64,000 nucleotides of DNA from the NCBI GenBank assembly GCA_018296165.2, contig JACKQL020000110.1, positions 1-64,000 of the forward strand, read 5' to 3'. Shown here piece by piece: positions 45,791 through 57,896 of this stretch (its first letter is position 1; each line of letters starts with the position of its first letter). Under the pieces are notes generated by a model. That model saw nothing but the letters and a program-made list of their open reading frames with translations, was not told the origin of the DNA and did not search any database. This stretch comes from Termitomyces sp. T153 (taxonomy: Eukaryota > Basidiomycota > Agaricomycetes > Agaricales > Lyophyllaceae). Position numbers and translations under genes: made by a program.

Positions 45791-46661
45791 CTAGGCTATG
45801 TTCTTCTTTGCCAATAGAAGCCTCAACCTCATGAAACTGTAGCACTATCTGAGTATGTTTACAAAATAAATGTATCCCATATTCTCCCAGCACATGTAGT
45901 GCACTGAATGGCCAAGTTGTCCAATCATATCAAGCGAATAATATTGGGAATATCAGCATAATTCACCCAAAATGGATTTGATCCGATTTAAATCGGTCTC
46001 ATTTTGGTGTCAATATTGCTATCAACAATGATAGGCTTTGGGGCCCCGCACGGCGAACTTGAGAATGATCGTCCCGTACCTTTGACCAAAAGTTGTCAAT
46101 AGATTTGGCTGCCTTTCTCCTATTTCTATCGAGGCTGACTAAATCTCAGGGTCTGGAGGAGCATATAGGACAAATGAAGAAAGCGTTCAATGCAGTTGCT
46201 CAAGAATCACGAATATTTGACCATAGATTGGATGCCTTAGACGTGCTAATGTGCTCAAGGACGAGTGGATCAATGTTGCAAAGATGCATTGTCTACAGTG
46301 GCCGCTTCGACTGCTACGATTCGATCAAGAGGACCAGTAGGGGAGCGTCTGGTGATAGAGAACTTCCTTTTGGTTTCAGAAGGCGGGAGATATTGCTTGC
46401 ATGAGTAGGTCGTGACAATAGTGTGTCATGGACTTGAAGCACTTCTCTAATACTTAGGAATGAAGCATTCCAATTTGACACAGTAAAAATTCAAAATGAA
46501 GGAAATATGTGGAATGGGTTAATGGGTTAATAGGCAAAAGAAATCAAACGGCTCATCAAGCCTGGACGCATTCTACACGGAAAAATCTGTAACACTTCAA
46601 AGGTACGGGGTAACACATACAAGTAACGAGGTTCGATAGCTTTCATTTTCCACCCGCGGAA
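45791..46661. other. Intergenic, no supported gene
   Basis: The transposon-derived, CG-poor sequence ends near 46000. A plus-strand reading of about 100 codons ending at 46404 (SRLTKSQGLEEHIGQMKKAF) lacks an ATG start and matches nothing I know. The rest is probably the aldo-keto reductase 3' flank. Confidence 0.4.
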
Positions 46662-48006
46662 TTAAGCGTGTCCACGAACAGGCTTGGGTTGATACCTATA
46701 ACGCAACCGTTATATCAAAAAAATCACAGTGGATAAAAGGATATGCGCGGTACTCACGGTTCCTCAAGATATTTAATCTCCTCCTCACTCAACTCAATCC
46801 CCGTAGTAATCGCTTCCTTAAGCCTCTCGACTGAAGTCACACCAACGATTGGACTAGCCACTTTGACCTGAACCCATGCAAGCGCGACCTGACCTTGCTT
46901 CACACCCTTCTTTCCCGCGATTTCTGCTACGCGCTTGACGATCTCCTGATCGGCAGATGTGATCTCGTTGTAGAGTGGTGTGTTCTTGGTTGGATCGCTG
47001 CGGGTTAAGCTGACCCCTAACGGACGCGCGAGGACGCCGTCGGCAAGTGGGGACCAGGGAATGAGCCCTATGCCGTGGTAGTTGCAGTATGCGTTCATTT
47101 CGCGTTCCTGTTGAGTACCAGGTGTCGTTGTCGGTAATGGCTTGAAAAGGGGAAGGAAGGAAAGACGTACCTCCTCCCGATAGAGCAACGAATACCTGTT
47201 CTGCATACTGACAAACTTGGTCCACCCATGTTTGTCCGCGACCTCGTTCATCAACGCAAATTGCCACGACCGCATACTACTCGCGCCAATATATCTAACC
47301 TTCCCGCTCTGCACAAGATCATGCAAAGCTTTCATCGTCTCGACCACCGGCGTGTTGGGATCAAACCTATGAATCTGCAAAAGATCGATATAGCTTAGTT
47401 TCAAGCGCTGAAGAGAGGCATCGACAGCGTTGAATATCGCTGCGCGCGAAAGGCCGCTTTGATTGACGTAGTCGCGTTGGTCGTAAAGGTGTGTGCTGAA
47501 GAAAGGGAATACGTCTGGTGAGTTTCCTACGAGGCCATGACATTTCGTGGCAATGATCAAACGCTCGCGGGGAATCTTATTCTACATTTGAGCCCGTCAG
47601 AATTCTGCAGCCTTTATTACATATTACAGAAACAAATATATGATTCGTACCTGCTCAATCCATTTTCCGATAATTCGCTCCGACTCACCATTAGAGTATA
47701 CGTTCGCAGTATCAATGGTATTGATTCCCAACTCCCAAGCAGCGTCAAGTACCTTGAACGCCGGTTCCTCGCCTATCACCCAATCCTGCAGGTCCCCACA
47801 TTCAACCTGCCGTACAATGGCAGTCAAGCATGATAAAAAGACTTACAGCCCATGCGGGTGAACCGAAGCTCATCGCTCCGACCTACACATATGACAATGT
47901 CAAGAAAATATATATACAACAAAATCAGACGAAGACGCACAATTGGTACGGAGACCCTTAGTCCCGATTTGCCGAGTTGACGGTATTCGACTTTCAAAGA
48001 GGTCAT
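46662..48006 (-). CDS. Aldo-keto reductase
   Basis: NADPH-dependent oxidoreductase reducing aldehydes or ketones in the cytosol; the substrate is not predictable. The ATG at 48006 opens [20 protein letters not shown], the usual start of the YakC/Aad-like group. Splicing out GT-AG introns gives [11 protein letters not shown], then [13 protein letters not shown] with catalytic Asp and Tyr, ATKCHG with catalytic Lys, LLQIHRFD with catalytic His, [24 protein letters not shown], and the cofactor-binding end with [17 protein letters not shown]. The last intron joins LEEP to [10 protein letters not shown] before TAA at 46662-46664. The full tetrad is present and no lesion was seen. The insertion [16 protein letters not shown] before the TIM-barrel helix is common in fungal members. 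Confidence 0.92.
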
Positions 48007-48618
48007 GATTATTTCTGATTCAAAAGCGATCGAGAGGAATCGGGTAAGGCAGGTAAACACGAGTGTCTTTTATAACCAGACAGGCGCGGCTTGGTCCTTG
48101 CTGACTGCGCATTTTGACAGGTATAATAGGATGCAGGAAGTCATGTCATTATCTTGCAATCTAGCGGGGATAGAACGAAGGCCTGTGTTGCTGTCGATCA
48201 CCATTCGGAATGGCGTTGGCCATGCGCTCATCTGATAACGGAGAAACAGATGTCAAACCTTATCGGCGATTATCGTAGTCCTGGTGATCACGTGCATCTA
48301 CTAGTCTTTACCTTCAGTCGGATAAAAACGGTTTCCTTAAGAACGGCCCATGTCTAGTACTAGCATTATCAAGAGACACCACCCGAGTTTATTGTGAGTC
48401 AAGATCTTGTCTCGTTGTCGAGTCCCCTCGTCGAGGATGTTCAAGGCACCCACAGCAAAGCGGGGTTTGAATTTCCATTGGCTACGGTTCGTATGGGGGT
48501 TAGCGTTTAGGCTGCTCATACCCAGTCAAGAGTGTTAGCGAGTCGGATCAATGGACATCAATACAAATCTAGATAGTTCCCTGCAGTCAATATTATCCTG
48601 CATCCTTATCGATTTGAG
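48007..48618. other. Intergenic, aldo-keto reductase upstream region
   Basis: No gene seen. Presumed to hold the aldo-keto reductase promoter; ends at the left inverted repeat of the MITE. Confidence 0.5.
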
Positions 48619-48993
48619 TACTATCCCACCCCCGTAGTTCGGAGTACCCCTTGAGTCGGACGTCACAATTTAGTCACACTTAGTCAAACGCCCTTTTTCA
48701 AACTCCGCCCAGAGAAAATTATGAGTATGTAGAACGCGGAGAATACATTGGCGTGAAGGAAATTTCATACTCCGCCTTGCCGTCGAATCGGCAGGCGTGA
48801 CATTGACTCGACCATCCATCCACGACGGAAGACAACTACAACACTGTTCCTGAACTCGAATCAAGTTGGAAACAGGTAAGTAGTCATACTGTTGTCTGGG
48901 TCTCAACTCTTGGACGTTCAACGTGGCTATTTGCTGCAAAACTTTTTTTTGTCCGACTCAAGGGGTACTCCGAACTACGGGGGTGGGATAGTA
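48619..48993. mobile_element. 375-bp MITE-like element with 41-bp perfect terminal inverted repeats and TA target duplication
   Basis: The left end TA-CTATCCCACCCCCGTAG... (48619-48661) and right end ...CTACGGGGGTGGGATAG-TA (48951-48993) are exact reverse complements over 43 nt including the flanking TA. TA target duplication with long inverted repeats suggests mobilisation by a Tc1/mariner-superfamily transposase in trans. The ~290-bp interior has no coding capacity I can see. Identical repeats imply a recent insertion or active maintenance. Confidence 0.88.
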
Positions 48994-49023
48994 GGTCCCA
49001 ATAGGCGGGCTAATTCTATTTGT

Positions 49024-49056
49024 GAACCCCATGAACCCCATGAACCCCATGAACCC
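49024..49056. repeat. 9-bp tandem repeat GAACCCCAT, about 3.7 units
   Basis: Three exact GAACCCCAT units followed by GAACCC, immediately downstream of the MITE. Simple slippage-type repeat; no function inferred. Confidence 0.9.
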
Positions 49057-49639
49057 ATGTCACACTGCGTGACAAAGTAAATTACTTCCCCTCAGCTATA
49101 CAACGTACACCGTACATCGGAAATACGAGATCATTGTGTCAGTACTGACCAACGTGTATGTTCATACATTGAACATAATACCATTGTGTTCATAATTCAA
49201 CTTCGAAACAATGTTCAAGCAGTTTTCCTCAACTGTTGGCAAAATAAGACTTAGTGTCATTTGGGATCGAGCTCTTCAGTGAGTTTGCTGTTCACTCATC
49301 TTCCAGGCATTGGGAGATGATCCATTGATGAAGAAGGATATTCATCAACATTGACATCATTTGAGTCCTCTATACCAATATCCACATCAAGAATATTAGT
49401 GTCATCCACTTTGTCATTGGAAAGTTTGTGCAGTGTTAGGTCAACATCCATGGGCAGAATTCAATGTGTCATTGTATAATGAAGATGTGGATATTAGTTA
49501 AAAGGCAGTCTCTGTTTTTTTTCTCATAGTATAAATATTAATATAATGTAACAATAAGAAACATTACAAGAACACAGAATATTTATATAATAAGGAACCT
49601 GTATATATAAGTGCACCAAGTATCTAATTGACCTACATC

Positions 49640-52040
49640 TTCCATGACATGAACAATGTCTTTGTTATTGTGTACCTGGATGACATTCTAATTTACTCAA
49701 ACTTGCTGGAGGAACATCCAGAGCATGTCCACCAAGTCCTGGAATGACTCTGAGAGTACCACCTTCATACCAAACCCAAAAAGTGCTCCTTCCACACCAC
49801 CAAGGTTGAATACCTTGGAGTCATTGTCACCCCAGATAGTGTATATATGGACCCTGCTAAGGTTGAGGCCATTCTCAACTGGCCCCCACTCTGGAATGTC
49901 AAGGAGATATAGTCATTCCTAGGGTTTGCTAACTTCTATCACTGGTTTATTAATAACTACTCCAAAATTACCAAACTCCTTAATTGACTCACCTGGAAGG
50001 ACACTCCCTGGAACTGGGATAACAAGTGCCAGAGTGTATTCACCCTCCTGAAGAAAGCCTTCACTTCCACCCTGATCCTCTACCATTTGACCCCTCTCTG
50101 CCAATAGTACTCAAATGCGATGCCTCCAACTATGCCATTGCTGGCATTCTCTCCCAGATAGACTCTGGCAGCAAGGATCTCCACCCCATTGCTTTCTATA
50201 CTAACTTGATGATCCCTGCAGAGCTCAACTACAACATCTATGATAAAGAACTCCTCACCATTGTTGAAGCCTTTTGGCAGTGAAGGGCCTACCTCAAGAG
50301 AGCTCTGCACCACATCCAAGTCTACTCTGACCACAATAACTTGCAATACTTCACCACCATGAAGCAGCTCAGCTGCCATCAAGCTCACTGGTCTAAAACC
50401 CTCTCTAAGTACTACTTCACCATCCACTATTGCCCTGGTTGACTTAGTGCAAAACCCAACACCCTCACTCAGAGGTCCAATGGGTACCCAAAGAAGTTAT
50501 TTGAGGCTGAGTGGAATGCATTTAACCATTGAGTGGTAATCCCCCCTGAGCTTTGCATGCTGTGCTGATTATGAATGAAGAAGGAATCCTCCACCAAATC
50601 CAAAATGCACTCTGGACTCCTTTTTCACCCAGCATGACCCCTGCAACAACTCTGTTGATGAGCCAGCAGTCAACCAACCCTTCACACTATCTCTGGACCA
50701 TTGCCAGAAGGACATATCTATGCTCCAGATCACAAGTCCATTTGCCTCAACATACTCCAGCAACATCACAATCACAAAATCCAGGGACACTCAGGAATTT
50801 GTAAGACTCTCCAACTCATCTCCCAAACTTAATTTTGGCCAGGAATGAAGAAGGATGTCATGCAATATGTATGGGCCTGCAAACCATGCCTTTGGGCCAA
50901 GGTACCCTGCCACCACCCCTATGGCCTGCTAAAGTCCCTCCCTATTAGCTGCTGCTCCTGGTCCTTGATATCAATAGACTATATTGTTGAACTCCTCAAC
51001 TTCAAAGGTTTTGACACTATTCTTGTTGTCATCTGCTGTCTCACCAAGCAAGCTCTATTCATCCCCTGCTGCACTACCAACAATGCTCTGGAGTTTGCCA
51101 AACTATTCCTCAAGTATATATTCTCCAAGCACAGACTCTCAGACAACATCATCTCCAACCATGGTTCTCTATTTGTCTCCCACTTTTGGCAATTGTTATG
51201 CAAGGCCCTTGAGATAAAAATCAACCTGTTGACTGCCTATCACCCAGAGACCAACAGGCAAACAGACAAAGTAAATCAGACTTTGGAACAGTATCTCCAC
51301 CTCTATGTTAATTATTTATGAAATGACTAGCATACAGAGCTTCCCCTCACTGAGTTTATCTACAACAACACCTCCCACTCTGCCACCAGAGTTTCTCCTT
51401 TCTATGCCAACAAGGGCTGCAACTCCCCCTCTCCCCCCACCCCATCCCTCAAAGATATCCCCTCCCACATTGCCCACAAAGTTGCTGAAGACCTCTGGTC
51501 CCTCCATCAGTTCCTCTGAGACAAAATCAACACTGCCAACCAAGGCATATTCTAAGCACACCAACACCTGACATAATTCCACTCCTGACTAGTCCCTTGG
51601 AATTCTGGTATGGCTTGAGTGATGTAACCTCAAGACCTAGAGGCCCTCTGTCAAGCTCAACCACAAGCAACTCAGCCTCTTCAAGATCCTCCAGAAGGTT
51701 TCAATACATGTCTACAAGCTCAACCTACTTCCAGGCCTAAAGAGCCTCTACCCCATTTTCCATGTCTGCCTTCTCAAGAAGTATGCTGTGGACCCTTTTC
51801 CAGGACAGCACCTCAGCTGACTACCACCTATCAAAGTTGAGGACAAGTACCACTACAAAGTCAACTACATCCCCAATTCCTGCCTTATTCATGATCAACC
51901 CCACTACCTGGTCTGTTAGAAAGGCTATGGACCTGAGAACAATACTTGGAAACCCCACAAAAACCTCTCCAGAGCCCCTGCTATACTCTGGGACTTCCAG
52001 CAATGGCACCTCACTAAGCCCCAGGACCCCTGGGACTAGT
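49640..52040 (+). mobile_element. Second decayed Ty3/gypsy element, RT to chromodomain
   Basis: Conceptual translation gives RT ([13 protein letters not shown] near 49660-49700, KPKKCSFH, EYLGVIVTPD), SFLGFANFYHWFINNYSKI, RNase H ([18 protein letters not shown] remnant, YSDHNNLQYFTTMKQLSCHQ near 50320-50380) and the integrase finger (VWACKPCLWAK). The integrase core follows (SIDYIVEL, TAYHPETNRQTDKVNQTLEQ near 51230-51290), then a C-terminal chromodomain (KGYGPENNTWKPHKNLS, 51920-51970). Stops include TAG where Trp of the chromodomain WKGYG is expected (near 51917) and many frame changes. The reading is diverged from the first Ty3 relic, so these are different lineages. LTRs not found. Almost no CG dinucleotides. 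Confidence 0.88.
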
Positions 52041-53102
52041 TGACACAGATGGAATTAGTGGGTGTAGCCTCCTCCTCTGGATTCATTAGAGATTCAACTC
52101 CTATAAGCAACTCCCTGTGTGTTTCATTCTCTTATTTCCTCACTTAAATTTGAAATTTTGTTTGTCTCACTCCAGCCAAACCAAGGTGCAAGAATTAACA
52201 TGTATATATTACAAGGAATATTTAGCATTACAAATATAAAATGTCACATGGAAAGGGATGGTGTTGGTACAAGAAGAATAAGAAAATGAGGTCTGGGCTC
52301 CTTCTCCCTCACTCCCTTTCTCCCTCTGGAGCTCCTCTCCCCATTTCCCCAATCCCCAGATCCACTTCCATCTGTGCCCTCACTACTACTAGTACCTCCA
52401 TGAGCCTGGGCAGCTCCTCCCCTGCATCAGCTTCCACCTTCCACCACAACTCTGGAGCCACTGCATTGTATCACCAGAGCCCCACCAACAGCTGTTCCAT
52501 TCCTACCACTCTCTGTTCCAACTCTAGTGGGTAATCCCCAGGCATCTGCACTAGCCCATCCTGGATCAACATGAATATGGCAGACACTCTGTCCAAAAAA
52601 ACCTGGTGCTCCCAGATCCAGCCTAGCCCAACCTTGTCAACAGAGTCTGGAAAAAATGAGAAGACACTCATGCAACACTCCAGTGTGCCCCAAGGCTGCC
52701 TTGCTCACCAACTACTCCTCCCACTGCCTCCCAGCCTCTGCTTCCACCCACAATAGACCCCCTTCCAACAAGCCCTGCCACTTCTCCACCTCCTCCACTG
52801 ACTGTGCCTCCAGCTGTGTCAGACACTCCTGTAGCTCCACTTGCCCCACAGCCTGTATAGTTGCCTTCAGACTTATGCCTAACATGCTCCCAAACCCAAA
52901 CTCTATCATACCTAGTCTTAGACTTTCTTGGGCCACTCTGGACTTGCTCAGACCACTTCCCTTTCAGACCACTTCCCTTGACTTATCCTTGCAAATATCT
53001 GAAGTCCAAACCATCCTGGAGCACTAGGTTATAAGTGCAAGACATCATGTCTGCCTAGTAAGGACTCACTCAGTTAAACTGAGCCCCCATGGTTAGTGGA
53101 AC
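52041..53102. other. Transposon-derived sequence of unknown origin
   Basis: Serine/proline-coding, CT-rich sequence with essentially no CG dinucleotides. A 97-codon and a 123-codon plus-strand reading (52241-52534, 52656-53027) have no recognisable domain. It may include the missing LTR of the Ty3 element or the gag region of the copia fragment downstream. Confidence 0.4.
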
Positions 53103-53940
53103 TTGACAGGCATGGCCAGCAAGGCATCTGATTGGTGGCTTAAAAAGCATAAGAGTAAAGGGAAGGATAAGGCAGACAAGTCAAGCTCAGCAAATGCCAT
53201 CAACACTGAAGAAAAAAACAAAAATTATGCCTATCTCACTTTCCTTACCATTGATACCCTCAACAACAATGATGCCATCAATGCCAATGTTGTGCTTGCT
53301 ATCACCTCCAGATACAGCCATGAAGCTCATGCTGTAACTCCATCTGCTGGCATCATCATTGATTGCAGTGCCAATAGTCATTTTTTGCCATCTGTCAGGG
53401 GACCACTGTAGCCAGACCCCTTGACTGTTTCCTTTATTCCATGCCTATCACTCATTGTAGGCCTCCCATCTTTGAGCTACAAGTACTTTTGACCAAGGGC
53501 TATCTTTTGGTTATATTTGTATGTAGTCATGTGCCAGGAGTCTGGAGATCAAGGCCATTTACAATGAATTTCTGCTTTTTGATTGGACTTCATGTTTGGT
53601 TGTTGTTAGGTGTTTTTTCTAGAAGCTCTAGAGTAAATTTTCTGAACACTGACATTGGGGATCCTTAAACTTGTTCTCTTTAAATCTCTCTCTGCCATAT
53701 GAGTAGCTAGAACTCTAGAACTTCTTATAAATGCTGAATAGACTTTGGATTTCCTTTGCCAGTTGTGTGACTGAGCCACAGCCTCTAGAGGTCACCCTTA
53801 CACCATTCCATGAAAAGTTTCTGAATTATCAAGAAATTAATCCTGAACTAGTACAAGCTGCCAATGGATGTACCTTTAGTGCTCTTGGCAGAAGAGATCT
53901 TTGCCTCTGCTTACCTATAAAGCACCCAGTGTCATCCTAG
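53103..53940 (+). mobile_element. Ty1/copia fragment, gag end and protease, interrupted
   Basis: 53103-53411 encodes a Lys-rich linker (DWWLKKHKSKGKDKADKSSS) and a decayed aspartic-protease motif IIIDCSANSHFLPS, where copia proteases have DSGAS. About 400 bp later, 53815-53930 continues the same domain as FLNYQEINPELVQAANGCTF and SALGRRDL, as expected downstream of the protease active site. The intervening 53412-53810 therefore looks like an insertion. The active-site Gly-Ala is lost, so the protease is dead. Confidence 0.62.
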
Positions 53941-55612
53941 CTTAGCTTGCTACACTCACCCTCTTTCCAACTCTTGGCTGCCTCCTGCTCCCTTGGATTT
54001 TGCTCAGTGCCTGCAATGGCCTGCTCTAGCTGGGTTTACCCACAGAATGGATCATTTCCTTACAATTGCAAGTGTCAGCCACTTAGAAAACAATGATGCA
54101 CAGACCCCTAACTAGGGTCAATCTCTTTGTCCACTAATGAAGAGATAATGAATGAAAAGACATAAATAATGGACAAGGTTGATTGAATACCCTTAGTCAA
54201 TTGCACAAGACTGAGGGTGAACAGATTACATTCACTGCATAGCCCAAACACTACTTACCATACTTGTAGACTTACTTAATATTGCACTACTATAAGATTT
54301 ACCCTTTAACATAATTCATGTATCTATAAGTTTCATTTACTCTGAAAATCTTTTATGAAGTCTATAAGCAGATGAAAAATACAAAAGTCAACTTGCATTT
54401 AAGGACCCTGTAAGTGGACTGATCTCTGCCATACATTCTATCCATTTGTGAGCAGCTAAGTAAGAAAGTAACCTCATTCCTTAAGGAGAGTGCACTGATC
54501 TCTGTACCAGTTCCACCCTAGCCAGGCCTAGCTTTTGGGGTGGCACTCTATCTAGTTGTCCTTGGAGCTCTCCAGCCCTCTGTTACTCCCTTTTTATCTC
54601 AGTGCCATCACCTGACAGGTCAGCTGGTCTCCAGCCTCTGGGACCCACTTTGTGTGTCATACTTCATGTACCTACTTTGTCTTGGCATCACTCAGCTGAT
54701 GATTATCACTTACTTTACTCCTATTACATATCAGCCCACTTAGTCAATAGCTCATAGTCAGCAGCCCCCTCTTAATTAGTTGGTAGTAGCCATCATACTA
54801 GCTGATGTAGTAGGGGATGGAATATCTCCAGTTCTGACAATAGCACCACTTCTAGGCCTATTCATTAGTGGGACTGTAAGCTCAGCCAGTGTAGCTTTTG
54901 CCTTCTGTCTCACCCCCTGCCTTTGCCTCTCACTGGATGCTTGCCCTCACCCACTGTGCCTTAGGCCTAGCTTGCCTGCTGCCACTGATGGCCTGATGGA
55001 TCAGGTCATGAGTGGTGGGCTTGGCCTGGATAATTGATAGCTGATGTGTCCTTACAGACTCCCCCTTCTCCCAACATCATACCTCAGATTTTCCTACCCT
55101 TTGACATTGTGACCCCTTTGCACACCATGACACCCTGACAGTAATAGCTTCAAGTTTTGACCAGTTTTGAAGGCAGCAGGTCAAAATTCCAAGTTCTAGA
55201 ATAAGTGGATTGAGGCCTTCTTGGTTTTGGTCCTAAAGATCATGGAACTATTTATATGTATTTGTCTTTACTATCTTATCTTTTCGATACTTCCCTTCCA
55301 TTCTGCTTGTCCTCTGAATCTGCTTGTACTCTGAATCATTGAACTGTTTGTCATTCCCTGCCCCATGACTCCCTTTGTTTTACGTAGACTTTTTCCCAAT
55401 TTTGTTCTCAAAAAATCATGAAACTTTGCGGATATTTAGATTTTCTCTCTTGTCTTATCTTTTTACTTCCTTTATCATCTGAAATCATTGAAATGTTTGT
55501 CATTGTTGTTTCCATTTCCTCTTGCCCCGGAAAGAGATGGTTGTCGTGTGACGACCGGCGTAACATGTCACCTTGGAGGTGCGACGGAAGCGGCTGAGTT
55601 CCTTTTAAGCTT
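53941..55612. other. CG-poor repeat-like sequence, no gene recognised
   Basis: Continues the CG-depleted block up to about 55500. Readings at 54540-54743 and 54780-55037 are hydrophobic but match nothing I know. A short motif (ATCATTGAA[A/C]TGTTTGTCATT) recurs near 55340 and 55485. CG content returns abruptly near 55530, at the promoter of the next gene. Confidence 0.5.
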
Positions 55613-55663
55613 TTGACCAGTCGCGGGACGTGGAAGGTCTCGTCTCGTCATTTTTCGCCCTAC

Positions 55664-57456
55664 ATGGCAGCTAACAAATCCTCTCGTGTACTTGCAGGAC
55701 GCTACCCTCCACCTGGAACATCACCCATCGCAGATGCTATTCGTGCTCGCCGTGGTCCTCGAGGAATTACACCGTTAGATGCGGCTCTTCTTCATGTTCC
55801 ACCAGTAGCAGGTGGTTGGAATTCACTGCTTGGAGCGGTCAGAACTCAGGGAAAGCTTCCAGGAGATGTTCGTGAGCTTATGGTGCGTCTTAAGTCTCAT
55901 GAACCTCGCGAGGGGGACACGGGATGAATCATTAACCTTAGATCCTTCGTGTTGCAGCTATCAATCGTGCCGCCTTTGAATGGATTCAGCACGAGAAAGT
56001 AGGTCGTGAAGATGGTCTGAATAACGCGCAGCTCTATATCGTACGAGATGAGGGAACGCCGCTGCCTCCGGCTCCCGGAATCCTCACACAACTCCAAATT
56101 TCAGCTCTGATGTTTGCAGATGCCAGTACGAGAAACGTGAACGTGGGAGATCAAATAATCAATGCCTTGAAAAAAGACCTAGAAGTGTTGGCTCGTCAGC
56201 AAAATGTCGAGAACATCGAAGAGAGGACTGAGGATTTACTTGCTGAGGCGGTTTTAGTCGTTGCAGCTTATAACATGGTATCTCGATTCTTGATAGCAGT
56301 GGACGTTGCAGGCTTGAGCGATGAGCCGATTCCGTGGCCGATTGAGCGCAAAGAGGTGCGAACCTCTGTTTTCGACACTGTCCTCTCCCAGACTCTTAAT
56401 TCCTGCAGCACCTCGTCTCTCTTCCTAACTCCCACACTATCCATGCAATCACCATTACAGCTTCTCCAGACGCGCCCTGGATCGTTCTAGCCAATTCTCT
56501 CCTTACCAACCTCCACATGTGGGAGTTCGTCATCCCACACTTCATCTCCGACTCTCCCGATATCATTACAGGGAAGCCTCGAAAGCCCTTCAACATTCTA
56601 ATCCATTCCCAACGTGGTCATGGCAAATCCACTCTCCCGGTTCCTCCCGCTGATACCACTATTCCCTCTCTTGCGTCTGACATCAGCCACCTCCTTTCAA
56701 TCCTGAACATCCCGACACCAGTGCATGGTATAGTAGGGGTATCCCAGGGTGGAGCAGCCTCACTTGCTTTCGCCAGGAGCTATCCTGAACTCACGCGTAG
56801 CGTCGTCGCATGCGACACGTCCCCCAGGACCGCTCCAGGTAACAAGGAAGCTTGGGCGGGCAGAATTGGAGTCGTCTATGGTGGCGTGAGCGCCGAGGAG
56901 ATTCTGAGGGAGGGAATTCAAGGTGGAGAAGTGGGAAAAGGGGCGGATTATGCTCTTAAAGTCGGAATGGGAAAGTTAGCGGATATCACAGTGCCAAGAT
57001 GGTTTCCCAAGCCGTCGAAGTGTGCTGAGAAAGAGTCAGAGAGGGGAGAGCGACATAAGTGGCTGGCGGAGATGGTTGAGAACACGCCTGTTCATGGGTT
57101 TGTCGCTGGGGCTGGGGCACTTTCAGATTATGACCTTTACCAGTGTATGTGAAATTCTGTCGCTCTTGCCGTAACAACGCTCAAACACGCTCATAGCTGA
57201 TGAAGAATGTCGAAATTTATTGACGAGCCCGATTGAACGTGTCCTTCTCCTCGCCGGTCGCCTCGATGGTGGAGGCAACATAGGACAAGGGTTACAGCAT
57301 CTTAGGGACGAGTGGAATGCCGTTCGGTGCCAGAATGTGAATGCGAAGCCTGTGGAATACGTGGAAATCCCCTCTGCCGGCCATCTGCCTATGATTGATG
57401 AGGCAGAGCACTTTGCAGAGATCCTACGCAACTTCTTGGACAGTTTCCGACTGTAA
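55664..57456 (+). CDS. Fusion of carboxymuconolactone decarboxylase-like (AhpD fold) and alpha/beta hydrolase (enol-lactonase-like)
   Basis: Four exons: 55664-55882, 55942-56355, 56409-57144 and 57197-57456. The N-terminal ~210 residues (AGRYPPPGTSPIADAIRARR, GKLPGDVRELMILRVAAINR, FEWIQHEK, LVVAAYNMVSRFLIAVDVAG) fit the CMD/AhpD-like all-helical family. Exon 3 then opens an alpha/beta hydrolase resembling 3-oxoadipate enol-lactonases: LANSLLTNLHMWE, RGHGKST, nucleophile elbow GVSQGGAAS, acid LLLAGRLDGG and His in SAGHLPMID. The intron at 56356-56408 joins ...ERKE to HLVSLPNS in frame, and the hydrolase part has no ATG of its own near its start, so one fused protein is the simplest reading. 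The bacterial fusion PcaL has the opposite domain order. Activity in protocatechuate degradation is inference. An earlier ATG-less frame extends to 55613. Confidence 0.82.
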
Positions 57457-57896
57457 GACTTGCCACAATTCAATTGATCGTGTGATTATCCGATTTTAAC
57501 GATTCAAATTTATTTATCTGCATCAGCAAGCGAAACGGGGTCTCAACTTACTACCAGAGGTATACCGCTACGCTCATGTTGAATTCACCCTTCCGGAAAC
57601 TTCGCAGCGGGCTCTACATTTCATAACGGATACTGATCTCCTATTGAGGTGGCCGTTAAACCGGCGTTCACTGATAATATTGTTCGCTGTACAGAGCAGT
57701 GACAGCAGTTTCGGTCAATAAACTTTTGATTCCAAATTAGGCAATGTTCACTGTCCCTTCCAGTCGGGCGTTTGGACAATGATCAATGGCATAAATTGGC
57801 TTTATAAGCGAACGCATCGTTCGCATAAGGCTAACTCCATTTCCTCTTTCGTTCGCATTCGCCACTTTCATACTATTCATTTTTTTTGCCTGACAT
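57457..57896. other. Intergenic/promoter
   Basis: AT-rich spacer between the hydrolase fusion and the MYND-like gene. CT-rich tracts just before 57896 resemble fungal core promoters. No gene seen. Confidence 0.5.

Noticed and set aside
46093..46404. A 103-codon reading next to the Plavaka fossil
   Set aside because: It starts with TTG, has no known domain and no supporting context; could be chance.
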